Both the position numbers and the translations under genes were made by a program. Of a DNA stretch of 64,000 nucleotides, positions 11,997-22,693 are shown piece after piece; the stretch's first letter is position 1; the number at the start of each line of letters is the position of its first letter. This stretch comes from Parietaria judaica (taxonomy: Eukaryota > Streptophyta > Magnoliopsida > Rosales > Urticaceae). Where the stretch lies: contig OX940863.1 in NCBI GenBank assembly GCA_954871525.1, positions 2,208,001-2,272,000 of the forward strand. The letters run 5' to 3'. Under the pieces are notes generated by a model, which saw only the letters and a program-made list of their open reading frames with translations, had not been told where the DNA came from and ran no database searches.

Positions 11997-12554
11997 ACAC
12001 TACTTCTATATATTTAGGTCATAAAATTGCACAATTGATACCTGAAGTGACGAGCACAATCACCAGACTCCACATCACAAACCCTGCATCTGGCTGACGA
12101 GCTTCAAAATACTGAAAATTTTCATGATTATACCAATTAGAGTTTAAAAATAGATGAACTGATTATATGTTTTATCCTATGTAATTACGTCGGTAAATAC
12201 GCCTTCGATACTTGTGATGTTGCCGGTGAAAGCCGCTCCGGGAGCGTAGATTAGGGCGGCAATGAAGAACGCCTTGACGAGGGTCAAAGCGCCGGATCCC
12301 ACCGGCGTTGCAAACTGGCACAAGATGTGGCAAATTCTAAGTGAAGTAGCTCAATATACAAGAAAAATGTACTATTTGTAGTATTATCAATTACTAACCG
12401 GAGCTGGAAGATTGTTAGCCCCGGCAAGAAACGCCGTCAAGATTGCCATTAGAGCACGGAAAACCGGTATCCATCGATACGTCTCGCTCCAGCTCCCGGT
12501 TGTTTTCGCTGCGAAATCGATTGCCACATTTTCATAATTTCTGAGTGACATCAT
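9942..12554 (-). CDS. PiT/PHO-4-family inorganic phosphate transporter, 11 exons, one apparent frameshift
   Basis: Exons with GT-AG borders are 12554-12399, 12314-12189, 12111-12042, 11950-11826, 11756-11542, 11466-11380, 11305-10919, 10839-10730, 10639-10534, 10453-10196 and 10067-9942, about 588 residues. The start is the ATG at 12554, giving MMSLRNYENVAID. The two PiT repeats are visible: GANNLPAPFATPVGSGALTL near residue 45 and GWRITQCLGGRITYVSHSRG with LPVSSVHAFVGSLVGVGIA near residue 480. A charged cytosolic loop of about 130 residues (exon 7) lies between them, as in this family, which imports phosphate with a cation. Exon 5 is 215 bp between phase-0 introns, and the frame breaks near 11625: HE in one frame, then DAEKRVLILLPICYG in another. 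Unless this is a sequence error, the reading ends in exon 6. All other exons are intact. The stop is 127 bp from the tRNA array. Confidence 0.82.
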
Positions 12555-13370
12555 AAAAAAAAGAGATTAATCTCTCGTGACAATGCTAATCATTCCAGGT
12601 TAGTAAATCAATTATTTTTCAGGTTTTATTGAGAGTGCAAATGTCAAAAAGAAAACACAATGATATATATGTTCTGTTTTCTTTGTTCGTCCGTTGTTTA
12701 TTGTTTTAGGGTTTTTAACCTATTTTGCATGTCTTTTTCCTCATCATTGGAGACTCATATTTTATTTAAACGTTGCATGTGTGTACGTATTAATAATACT
12801 AGTCTCCATATTATTATATAACTCGTTGAATAATTTTTAACGCAATTGGTTTGAATTTGATGATGTAATTGTACAATAATTGGTACGCCAAAATATCAGA
12901 AAACGACGTCGCATCTTATGGTGACGTATTAATATATATGACCACGAAGATCTCGCCAAATCTAAAATTAAATAATTTGGCCCCTTGGTAACATCATTTA
13001 ATTTGGACTTTAGTCTCCGATTTTCTTGAATTCACGCGTATGATTTAAATTAAATTAAACTAATCCTTATAAAGTAACACTTACTTATTGATCAAGAAGA
13101 AGAAGTACACATTTATTTTTCTCAAATCAGCAACATCACATCAACATCATATCTTATAGGCAAAACATGTATGCAATGCATGGTCATATTTAGAAAAATT
13201 AATTAATGGAATTTATATTATACACGTACGTGGGTTGTATATATATATATATGTATGTATATATATATTCTCCTCTATCTTCTTTCTAATTTATTCCTAT
13301 CTTACCCATCTCATCTTTTTTAAGTTAGGTGCATGGGACAACCAGCGAGTCAAATGACGCCACGTGTAAG

Positions 13371-13833
13371 CTCTTTGTCCTCACCAGGCCACGGTCGACG
13401 TCAAACTAAAGCGCTTGCTTTTACTGCTGTACCCCTTCGGCCAACTCCGTAACGGCGCAATGGACCGTACACCAGCGAGGATGAAAAGGACATTTCAGCT
13501 CGTCCACGTGGACCCCGCCTCTTTCTCCCTCGAACCGAAGCATGTTTTATTTTTCGTCCCTTTCCGAAAAAAAAAATTAGTATTTATTCCACACAAAAAA
13601 AACACCGTGCCACGTCGGCAAAGAATGACGCCATGGCTGGCGTAATCGACCTATCTCACTCAGCGCCTTTTGCCACGTGGCGAAAGCTCCGACTCAGGTG
13701 CTCCCCGAGAGAACTGGTCCCGACGACGTGGCGGAATCCCATCCGTCAGATCTCCGACCTCCCGCATCGGGAGGATATCCGTCGACCGCTGGGTCCCGCT
13801 CCTCTTGCTAGCGTTCAATCACGTGGCCACGTG
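13371..13833. promoter_or_regulatory. G-box/ABRE-like cluster upstream of the TPS7-like gene
   Basis: Four separate CACGTG hexamers start at 13371, 13505, 13674 and 13820, and a fifth at 13828 forms a pair with the fourth (CACGTGGCCACGTG). Related ACGTG cores (GACGTGGC at 13726, CCACGTCG near 13612) lie between them. G boxes bind bZIP and bHLH factors; with GGC or GTC flanks they act as abscisic-acid and sugar/energy response elements. The spacing from the TPS start (about 760-1220 bp before the ATG) puts them in its proximal promoter. Direct regulation is inferred. Confidence 0.65.
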
Positions 13834-14272
13834 TCGAAATCTTGGCGCGCCAGGTGGCGACGGAGAGCGCGTGACGAACCCTCTCCGCTTGCCAGTTGGC
13901 ATCGCTGCGTCTACTGGCCGACCTTATACTCTTCCTTGTTTGTTTATTTTTAATAGAAAAAGAAATTCAGTTTCCTGATCTTATTTTATTAAATTAATTC
14001 CGAAACGTTTTTTTTTTTATTTATTTGTAATTTAATTATTATATTTCCATTTTGTTCTCTCCAAAAAGAAGAAGCATTTGCCAATTTGCATACTGTAGAG
14101 AGAGAGAAGAGAGATTAGAAAAGTCTGACTCTTCGGAGAAGGAGAGGACCAAAAACTAAACCCTAGATTTCAACTCGATTCTCAAATCGCGAGTGTTCTG
14201 TGTTTTCTCCTCTTCCACTTCGCACCTGTGAAAAAGGATTCGGATTTCGTCGTCAATCGCCGCGATTGGTAG

Positions 14273-14397
14273 GTACCTTTCTGTCTCGTTAATCTGATGT
14301 AATTTGTGTATTCTCTGTTTATACCGAGTTTCGATTCTTCTCCTGGGTTTCGAGTTTGTTGTGGTTGCTGGAATCTCATTTCTGAGTTTGGTTTCAG
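14273..14397 (+). other. Probable 5' UTR intron of the TPS7-like gene
   Basis: A consensus donor (AG|GTACCT) at 14273 and acceptor (GTTTCAG|GG) ending at 14397 enclose 125 T-rich bases. Leader introns are usual in class II TPS genes. The call rests on splice consensus only. Confidence 0.55.
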
Positions 14398-14493
14398 GGA
14401 ATTTGTCAAAGGGGTGTTGGGTCAAAGTGGTTATTTTTATCGGCGAAGTATTTGGTTTGATCTGATTATAAGATCCTGGAATTTTTCTTGTTG

Positions 14494-14517
14494 ATGCAAG
14501 AGGGAAAAGGAATCTAG
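14494..14517 (+). CDS. Short upstream open reading frame in the TPS7-like leader
   Basis: ATG at 14494 opens a seven-codon frame (MQEGKGI) that stops at 14517, 71 bp before the main ATG. It would remain in the leader after the 5' intron is spliced. It might dampen translation of the main frame; this is inferred from position, and no conserved peptide is recognised. Confidence 0.35.
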   Translation: MQEGKGI

Positions 14518-14588
14518 GTTTTGATTTGTATAGCTTGGAGATTTCAGATTTGAAGATTGAATATTTAGGTAGAGAAAAGCCTTTCAAA

Positions 14589-17412
14589 ATGATGTCCAGA
14601 TCGTATACCAATCTTTTAGATCTAGCTTCCGGGAATTTCCCGGTAATGGTCCGCGATAAGAAACGGCTTCCGAGAGTGATGACCGTGCCTGGGGTTATAT
14701 CTGAGCTTGATGATGATCAGGCAAATAGTGTCTCGTCCGATGTGCAGTCCTCGATTATCCAGGATCGTATAATTATCGTTGCGAATCAACTCCCGGTGAA
14801 AGCCAAGCGTCGGCCGGATAATAAAGGTTGGAGCTTCAGTTGGGACGAGGACTCGCTCCTTTTGCAGCTGAAAAATGGCTTGCCTGACGATATGGAGGTC
14901 TTGTACGTCGGCTCTTTGCGGGTCGAAGTCGACGCGAGTGAACAGGACGATGTGTCGCAGCTCTTGTTGGATAGGTTCAAGTGCGTTCCAGCCTTTTTGC
15001 CTCCTGACATTTTGACAAAATTTTATCATGGGTTTTGTAAGCAGCATTTATGGCCGCTCTTCCACTATATGCTTCCTTACTCCGCGAACCACGGAGGGCG
15101 GTTCGATCGGTCTCTGTGGGAGGCTTACGTGGCAGCAAACAAGATTTTCTCGCAGAGGGTCATAGAGGTCATAAATCCCGAAGACGACTACGTCTGGATT
15201 CACGATTACCATCTGATGGTGTTGCCCACCTTCTTGAGAAGGAGATTCAACAGGCTCAGAATGGGGTTCTTTCTTCACAGCCCGTTTCCTTCATCAGAAA
15301 TCTACAGGACTTTACCTGTGAGGGAAGAGATCCTTAAGGCTCTGTTGAATTCTGATCTTATTGGTTTCCACACTTTCGATTACGCCAGGCATTTCTTGTC
15401 CTGCTGTAGTCGGATGTTGGGGCTCGAGTATCAGTCGAAAAGGGGTTATATTGGGCTGGAGTACTATGGGAGGACAATCGGAATCAAAATCATGCCTGTT
15501 GGAATCCATATGGGGCAGATCGAGTCGGTCATGAAGCATGCAGATAACGAATGGAGGATTCAGGAGCTGAAACGACAGTTTGAGGGAAAGACTGTTTTGC
15601 TCGGGGTTGATGATATGGACATTTTCAAAGGTGTCAACTTGAAGCTGTTGGCCATGGAACAGATGCTAAGACAGCACCCGAAATGGCAGGGAAAGGCAGT
15701 TTTGGTTCAGATTGCAAACCCAGCAAGGGGAAGAGGGAAGGATCTCGAGGAAATCCAGGCTGAGATAGAGGAGAGCTGCAAACGGATCAATGAAAGTTTT
15801 GGTGCGCCTGGTTACGAACCAATCGTTTTCATCGATCGACCCGTCTCGTTGAGTGAGAGAGCAGCGTATTACTCGGTTGCCGAGTGTGTTGTGGTTGCAG
15901 CAGTGAGAGACGGGATGAATCTGACTCCATATGAGTACATCGTGTGCAGGCAAGGAATCTCTGACAATTCAGATTCCGTTTCGGTCCAGAATGGGCCGAG
16001 GAAGAGCATGATTGTAGTGTCAGAGTTCATTGGATGTTCTCCTTCTCTGAGCGGCGCAATCCGAGTCAATCCATGGAACATCGAATCGACCGCCGAGGCC
16101 ATGAACGAGGCTGTTTCTATGGCTGATGCCGAGAAGCAACTGCGCCATGAAAAGCATTACAGGTTCGTCAGCACACACGATGTGTCTTACTGGGCCAAAA
16201 GCTTTTTCCAAGACATGGAGAGATCTTGTAAAGATCACTTCCGGAGACGCTGCTGGGGCATTGGCCTGAGCTTTGGATTCAGAGTTGTAGCATTAGATCC
16301 GAACTTTAGAAAGTTGTCGATTGACGCCATTGTTTCAGAGTACTCCAGATCTAAAAACCGGGCTATTTTGTTGGATTACGATGGTACGGTGGTGCCTCAG
16401 ACGTCCATGAACAAGGCCCCGAGTCATGCGGTCATCTCCTGCATAAATGCTCTCTGCTCCGACCCGAAGAACACTGTCTTCATGGTCAGCGGAAGAGGAA
16501 GAGATAGCTTAAGCAAGTGGTTTTCTCCTTGCGAGAAGCTCGGGATTGCTGCTGAACACGGTTACTTCGTGAGGTATGAAAACATCTCATCTTTCTATTT
16601 GTGATTTCCTTTTTATCTCTTCGATTTAAGTTTTGAAAATGCTTTCACATAATAGGTGGTCCGCCAATGAGGAATGGGAAACTTGCGGGCCAAGCAATGA
16701 TTTCGGGTGGATTCAGATGGCTGATCCAGTTATGAAGCTTTACACGGAATCCACTGATGGTTCCTCCATGGAAAGAAAGGAGAGCGCCATCGTGTGGCAC
16801 CACCGGGACGCTGATCCGAGTTTCGGATCTTGTCAAGCCAAAGAAATGTTGGACCATCTCGAAAGCGTTTTGGCAAATGAACCGGTTGCTGTAAAAAGCG
16901 GTCAGTTTATTGTCGAAGTAAAGCCACAGGTACGCATCTATCCCGGTTTCATTAGTTGATACACCGTAGGTGCTTCTAGTGGAACCTTTTTTTTTATTTT
17001 TTTTTATTTTGAATAAACGATTAAGTGAAAATTTACTACTTTTGGTACTAATTAACTTGTGCTTAATATTATCGGATTTTTGTGTCTCTAGGGAGTGAGC
17101 AAAGGGCTGGTTGCGGAAAAGATATTCACTTCGATGGCCGACAAAGGCAGGCAGGCAGATTTCGTCCTGTGCATTGGCGACGATCGATCCGACGAGGACA
17201 TGTTCGAGATCATCAGCAGTGCAATATCGAGCCGTGTTCTGTCCCCCAACACGTCGGTCTTCGCCTGCACCGTTGGTCAGAAGCCGAGTAAGGCCAAGTA
17301 CTATTTGGACGACACCATGGAAGTCATGAACATGCTCGAAGCCCTTGCTGAAGTTTCCGAGCCCGAAACATCGAGCCCGGAATGCGAAGATGGATCGCCA
17401 TTCACTCCTTGA
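14589..17412 (+). CDS. TPS7: Class II trehalose-6-phosphate synthase, TPS7-like
   Basis: Three coding exons, 14589-16573, 16656-16929 and 17092-17412, give 859 residues, the usual class II length. The start is the ATG giving MMSRSYTNLLDLASGNFP, the hallmark N-terminus of this class. The N-terminal glycosyltransferase-20 domain (about residues 58-545) includes WIHDYHLMVLP and HSPFPSSEIYR. The C-terminal HAD-type phosphatase domain has LLDYDGT, SGRGRDSL and GDDRSDEDMF. Class II proteins have a TPS and a TPP domain but little or no enzyme activity in known cases, and act in sugar/SnRK1 signalling in the cytosol. The RVMTVPG segment near residue 35 matches the region where relatives are phosphorylated and bound by 14-3-3 proteins. 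The in-frame codons before 14589 begin with TTG, not ATG, so I exclude them. Confidence 0.95.
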
Positions 17413-18386
17413 GAGCTTCTGAAACTTGGAAGCAATCAAATTGAGAACGGATTATATGAGAGCACGAGGCCCGTCAGATCCGGGAATGGTCGAAGAACAT
17501 GAGGTCTGTATGGACTGGAGGTCCGAAAGAGAGCGAAGCTGACGTACGGGGGAACATTAAAAGGTTTGAATTATAATGGTAGAAAAGAAAAATGGATTTG
17601 CTGGTAAGATAGATAATCTATTAAACTTCTCTTCTTTTTTTCTTATTAATTTGGATTTTTAATCTGGGTTGAATCTGCTTTGCCATTTGTTGTCAGATCG
17701 ATTCCTTTGCTTATTATTATTATTGAATCTGTAAATTATATAGCGAAATTTGCCATGTAGCTTTAAAATGCTGACTTCGACTTTCTGAATGCGATATGCC
17801 TCAAAATCGGACTTGATTATGATGTCTGTGCAGGGTCTTTGGTCTCGGTTATACAAAAAAAAAATACTTGGATTTTACTATCCGGTTTTTAAAATTTGAA
17901 AATCGATTCTTTTCAGAACTTAGAATTGAATGCACCGAAGACGAGATTGGACTTTAAGTCCGTTCTAAATTTGAAAATTTGGATCATGTGTCTGTATTTA
18001 TAATTAGAAGAAAATAAAAGCATAAATCGATTAATCATTGGCATAAATAAATCTTGATGACTCGAATTGATTTTAAACAAGTTTTGTAAACTCGGTTCTC
18101 AAAATAAAAACTGAATACTCAATGCGATTTTATTCGACCTTTGGTTTTATACCGTTAACCTTATTTTTCGGCTTTAGCATTTTCTGAAAAATTTGATTTT
18201 TCCCTATTACGAGTATTTTACCTTATTATTGGCTTCTGAACTAAGCTATTATTCGGACATCGAATACAACATTTGATTCCGTAACGTTCGAATCCATACA
18301 TATTTGATCGGGAGTTTATTACAAATAATGAAAAAACAATGGTGTTTGTACAATTAAACCCTTTTCACACCTCAAGAACAGCATCA
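17413..18386. other. Intergenic region between converging TPS7-like and exon-repeat genes
   Basis: The first ~250 bp are probably the TPS 3' UTR. The remainder is AT-rich. I see no reading frame, tRNA or transposon terminus that I can support. Confidence 0.6.
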
Positions 18387-21023
18387 TCAACTGCCGCCGG
18401 TGCCGCTTGCTCCTCGGGGAGCGTTGCTCGGCGAGGCAGAGCCCGGATTTGACTGAGGATATCCGAATAAAAATGGCTGTAACATAATAATAATAGTAAA
18501 AAGAAAATTAGAGATGCACATAAGAATTAGCTGTTGAAGAGGATAGAAAAGCTTTCATGTAAGCTCACAGCTGGTAGTTGTCCGGGACCGGCGACAGGAG
18601 CTTGAAAACCCGGCTGCTGGAAGCAGATTATTGGCAAACAGATGTAAGCGACGTTGGGCTGCATCTGAGGTGCACCTGCAGTGAAATCCATTACTGGTAA
18701 TGGCGGGCTAGCCATACCCGAGAATGACAGGCTAGCCATACCTGGGAATTGGAACATGTTCCCTGTCGATGGCCGATTTGATGGCTGCACGTGGCTGTTC
18801 AGTCTTGCCTGCCTGCCGTTGTCTTCTTGAGCTTGTCCTCTGAGACCCGACGGTGCCGAAGGTCCTGTGCTTGAAGAAGACAGATCTTATTTTTGTTCAT
18901 TTCAGAGAATTCCTAAACAACCGTTATGTAATTTTTAAGATGAAAAAGGGGTTCTCACCGAATACAGATTCCCGTGCTGGCGGCCAAACCGTAACAGGGA
19001 ACTGGATGGTGTTTCCCGTCGACGGCTGATTGGATGCCTGCACGTGGCTGTTCGATCTCATTTGCCTGGCATTGTCTTCTCTAGCCTGCTCTCCGAAACC
19101 CGACGGTGCCAAGGGTCCTGCGCATGAAAAAGGGTCCTGCGCATGAAAAAGACGGTTGTTCATTTCGAAGAGTGTCTAAACAACCCTTACGTAATTTTTT
19201 TGACATGAAAAGGGGAATCTCACTGAATACAGATTCCTGTGCTCGCGGGCAAGCCGTAACCGGGAATGGGAACGTGTTTCCCGTCGACGGCTGATGTGGT
19301 GGCTGCACGTGGCTGTTCGATCTAATTTGGCTGGCATTGTCTTCTCTGACTTGCTCTCCGAAACCCGATGGTGGCAAAGGTCCTGCACCTGAAGAAGACG
19401 GATCTTGTTTTCATTCATTTCGAAGAGTGCCTAAACAACCGTAACATAATTTTTTAGATGAAAAAGGAAAATCTTACTGAATACAGATTCCCGTGCTGGC
19501 GGGCAAGCCGTAACCGGGAACTGAATCGTGTTTCCTGTCGATGGCTAATTAGATGACTGCATGTCGCTGTTTGGTCTTGTTTGCCTGCCTTTGTCTTCTC
19601 TAGCTTGCCCTCTGAAACCCGGCGGTCCAAAAGGTCCTGCGTCGGAAGAAGACGGATCTTGTATTCGTTCATTTCGAAGAGTGCCTAAACAACTATTACA
19701 TAATTTTACGATGAAAAAGGGGAATCTCACCGAAATTAATTTCATGTGTTGGCGGGGTAGAGAAGTGGTTGAGCAGACCCGAACTCTTAGCCGGGTTTAG
19801 CATTGAACCTTGTGAATTTGTTGAAAAAGAAGCGAAAGTCGAGGCGCTTGTAGTGCCCGGAGTAAGCTCGGTATCATCTGATCAAAAAGCGACCAAACTG
19901 ATTAGACACTAAGAATTATTCGGAAATGTAAGAAAGAACAACGCTGAGAGGCTCTACCCGGAACGGATTCCGACCCCGACTCGGAGACAGCTGAATCGAG
20001 AGGCTGAGAGGTTTTCTTGGCGAAAACCGGGGCGGTGGTAGATGCACTGAGCAAGCTTGATTGACCTGCTAGACCGGGAGATTCTCGCCCTCTGAAACCC
20101 GGCGGTGCAAAAGGTCCTGTGCCGGAAGAAGCCGGATCTTGTTATCATTCATTTCGAAGAGTGCCTAAACAACCGTTACGTAATTTTACGATGAAAAAGG
20201 GGAATCTCACCGAAATTAATTTCATGTGTTGGCGGGGTAGAGAAGTGGTTGAGTGGATCCGAATTCTGAATCGGGCTTAGCATTGAACCTTGTGAATGGG
20301 TTGAAAAAGAGGCGAAAGTTGAGGCGCTTGTAGTGCCCGAAGTAAGCTCGGTTGCGGGATTGGATTTCTCCATGCGCTTCTTTCTGGGCAGATTATCATC
20401 TGATTAAAAAGCGATGAAACCGATTAGACACTCTAAGAATTACTAGGAAACGTAACAGAGAAACACTTTGAGAGGCTCTACCCGGAACAGATTCCGACCC
20501 CGACTCAGAGACAGACGAATCGAGAGGCTGAGAGGTTTTCGCAGTGAAACCCGGGGCGGCCATAGAAGCACTGGGAAAGCTTGATTGACCTGCTAGACCG
20601 GAAAAATCTTGGCCGCATTCATTTCAAGAACGAGAATTTCTTCAGTATCAAGATGATCATGGAGACAGAGGTTCAATTCCAACAAGATAAAGGCGATACC
20701 TTCAGTGACACAACACGAAGTCGGTTTCGGAATGGAGGACCGAGAGCTCAGCTCGCCGGCTCTCGTCGAAGTAGGACTAGTTCCGAACGAGAACGCCGTT
20801 TCTTGATCTTCATTTACACTGCTTCCGATGTTCGATTTTCCGAACTCCTCGAAACTTCGGAAGTAAACTTCAAAGCTGCCAAGACAGAAATACACAACAC
20901 CTCAGGAAAGTTTTCGGTTCTGAGTTTCTTGGAACGCAAGTAACAAAAACCCGATAGATTACTTTGCTTTCTTTTGTCATGCTGGCCTGCTGAGACTCGG
21001 GAGTCTTCTGCTGCATCCGCCAT
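18387..21023 (-). CDS. Unrecognised Ser/Pro/Gly-rich protein made of repeated exons; one exon has an in-frame stop
   Basis: I do not recognise the family. A consistent model has 11 exons: 21023-20963, 20867-20700, 20589-20482, 20399-20211, 20116-19958, 19877-19731, 19636-19478, 19382-19224, 19117-18959, 18864-18569 and 18476-18387, 564 codons in total. The start MADAAEDSRVSAGQH and the end NAPRGASGTGGS look natural. Exons 5 and 7-9 are each 159 bp, and the first part of exon 10 is related. Exons 3 and 4 are repeated as the second half of exon 5 and as exon 6. Every internal repeat is phase 1 on both sides. Typical unit motifs are GPLPPSGFGEQ, RSNSHVQ, QPSTGN and ESVF; exon 4 has a basic LPRKKRMEKSN, possibly nuclear targeting. 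Exon 7 has TAG at 19545-19547 where the others have CAG, which would stop the protein after 307 residues unless that exon is skipped. The exon 2 acceptor is the least certain. Confidence 0.6.
18959..19731. repeat. Three ~255-bp tandem exon-intron repeats in the unrecognised gene
   Basis: Three consecutive copies, each one 159-bp exon plus its ~97-105-bp intron, lie at about 18959-19223, 19224-19477 and 19478-19730. A diverged fourth copy (18735-18958) covers the first part of exon 10. Intron parts are also alike (CGTAATTTT...GATGAAAAAGG before each donor), so whole genomic segments were duplicated. A 19-bp motif (GGGTCCTGCGCATGAAAAA) is itself doubled at 19113-19150. Confidence 0.85.
19731..20600. 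repeat. Two-copy larger duplication in the unrecognised gene
   Basis: 19731-20100 and 20211-20600 share both exon types (HFSTPPTHEINF and the SVSESGSESVP exon) and the intron between them. The left copy is additionally fused to a half-unit of the 159-bp exon type. The right copy keeps a basic LPRKKR segment that the left copy has lost. Confidence 0.8.
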
Positions 21024-21341
21024 TGTTGAATTCGATGGAAGCTTTTTCTTGAATGTTGAAGAAGACGCGGAGATCAAAACCAGTAAATAGCCTTTCGAGT
21101 GTTGTGGTTTAACGAAGAGCCAGTATATATAGCGATATGGATGTATAAATATGACAATAATAAGATTGTTTCTTATAAACGACATGAAAAGTGTAAATCT
21201 TTATAAACGACATGAAAAACAAATACAACATGGTGTATGTATAAAACGACAACTATAGTATATGTTTTCTCTTACCTTTTTATTCTATTTTTTTTTTATA
21301 AACCCATTTTATTATTTCAATAAGAATGTATAATAATAGAA

Positions 21342-21389
<48 letters not shown>

Positions 21390-21445
21390 TCACAGCAATC
21401 CAATCAGAATTATTACTATCTTGCATTTTCTTACAGCAATAATAG

Positions 21446-21484
<39 letters not shown>
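21342..21484. repeat. Two (ATT)n microsatellites
   Basis: Two uninterrupted (ATT)n tracts, at 21342-21389 and 21451-21484, flank a 60-bp spacer. They lie about 320 bp upstream of the minus-strand gene at 18387-21023. Confidence 0.9.
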
Positions 21485-21486
<2 letters not shown>

Positions 21487-22490
21487 AACTCAAATTTTAC
21501 ACTACACTATTACAAATGATAATTGGAAACTTACTCTAGCATAAAAAAAAGATAAAAAAAAATTGATGGGACACAACATGTGGAATAGACTTTAAAGCAA
21601 AAGGTTTGATAATGAAGTGGGTGTAAAGACTAATAATGGTATAGTATATAGTATTATAAGGTACAATATAGTTTTGTATAAAAGGCCAATAAGTACACAA
21701 GTCTCCAAATTTATGACACACTGTATAGAAAAAGGGGGAAATGCACCCACATGTCTCTTTCAAGGCTGTGTTTGGCATATAATTATTGTCACACAAAACC
21801 CCAAAACAACATGAGACTATTGAGAGATTTTTGGGACCCTCCAAATATGCACACACATTTACATGCATTCACAATAGTGTGTCCAAAGCAACGTTTAAAA
21901 TGTCGCTTGCCGATGTCGTTTCGCATTTTTCATTTTACTGATATATCGCTTGTCGATGGGCAAATCGTAAAAACAGGGCATGCCGCATATACCGCACTTT
22001 TTTCATGGAAATATCGTATGCCGATGGGGTTTTCGACAGATATTTTGTAAAAAAAATATTTGAGTATTTAAGCAAGATATTTATATAGGTTCAAAACTAC
22101 ATATTTAATAAATACAAGACATAATTGTATACAACAAAACACATTTGTAACTTAAATATGTAAGTGAAATGTATAATATTAAGTCACTTTATTAGTTTAA
22201 GTGTATAATATTAAATCAAATTATTATGTGAAGTGAATATGTATGTTAATTAAGTGTGTAATATTAAGTGAATATGCATGTTAATTGTATATGTATGCTA
22301 ACAAATTTAATATTAGTTGAAGTGTATAATATTAAATGAATATGTATATTAAGTGTATATGTATGTTAGGTGAAGTTAATATGTATGTTAAGTGTATAAT
22401 ATTATTTGAAGTGTATAATATTAAGTTAAATTATTAGGTGAAGTGTATGTGTATGTCAAGTGTGAATGTGTGATATTAGTATAGCAAAAA

Positions 22491-22533
22491 GTCTCACATT
22501 GATAGATGACAAGAGTTTGGTGATGTTTATATA
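22491..22533 (+). promoter_or_regulatory. snRNA-promoter-like module (USE + TATA) inside hAT-like element
   Basis: GTCTCACATTG (22491-22501) resembles the plant snRNA upstream sequence element RTCCCACATCG. TTTATATA (22526-22533) follows after exactly 24 bp, close to the spacing of Pol III-type plant snRNA promoters. The sister element has the closer match GTCCCACATTG with the same 24-bp spacing. No snRNA body is recognisable downstream. Confidence 0.45.
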
Positions 22534-22659
22534 CCAAATATTAGGGAGAAGGGTTTGGGCCCTTTAGGTCATAGGATTTTGTGGATGGGGAGGACTCACA
22601 TAAACATTCCACCACCACACGCGCGCGCCGCTGTCCGACCGGCCGTGGCGAGGCGAGGT

Positions 22660-22693
22660 GGGGTGGGGTGGGGTGGGGTGGGGTGGGGTGGGG
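22660..22693 (+). repeat. (GGGGT)7 tract, potential G-quadruplex
   Basis: Seven GGGG runs separated by single T bases. This arrangement meets usual criteria for a very stable intramolecular G-quadruplex. The sister element at 33385-34696 has no such tract at the corresponding site. Confidence 0.9.

Larger units (their letters stand above)
12555..14588. other. Divergent intergenic region between the phosphate transporter and TPS7-like gene
   Basis: The first half (12555-13320) is AT-rich and holds TA repeats near 13235-13265. The second half (13360-13960) is GC-rich, with the G-box cluster described separately. Open frames across 13415-13978 have no family resemblance and overlap the G boxes, so I read this as promoter, not coding. 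The likely TPS transcription start is near 14100-14150, followed by a GA-rich leader. Confidence 0.7.

Noticed and set aside
13415..13978. Overlapping plus-strand open frames of 76-106 codons upstream of the TPS gene
   Set aside because: No family similarity, Arg/Pro-rich by composition only, and they overlap a dense G-box cluster that reads better as promoter.
14526..14588. N-terminal extension of the TPS reading frame
   Set aside because: The extension begins at TTG, has no ATG, and the conserved class II N-terminus starts at 14589.
21536..21868. 110-codon minus-strand frame next to the (ATT)n tracts
   Set aside because: AT-rich composition, low-complexity hydrophobic text, and no similarity recognised.
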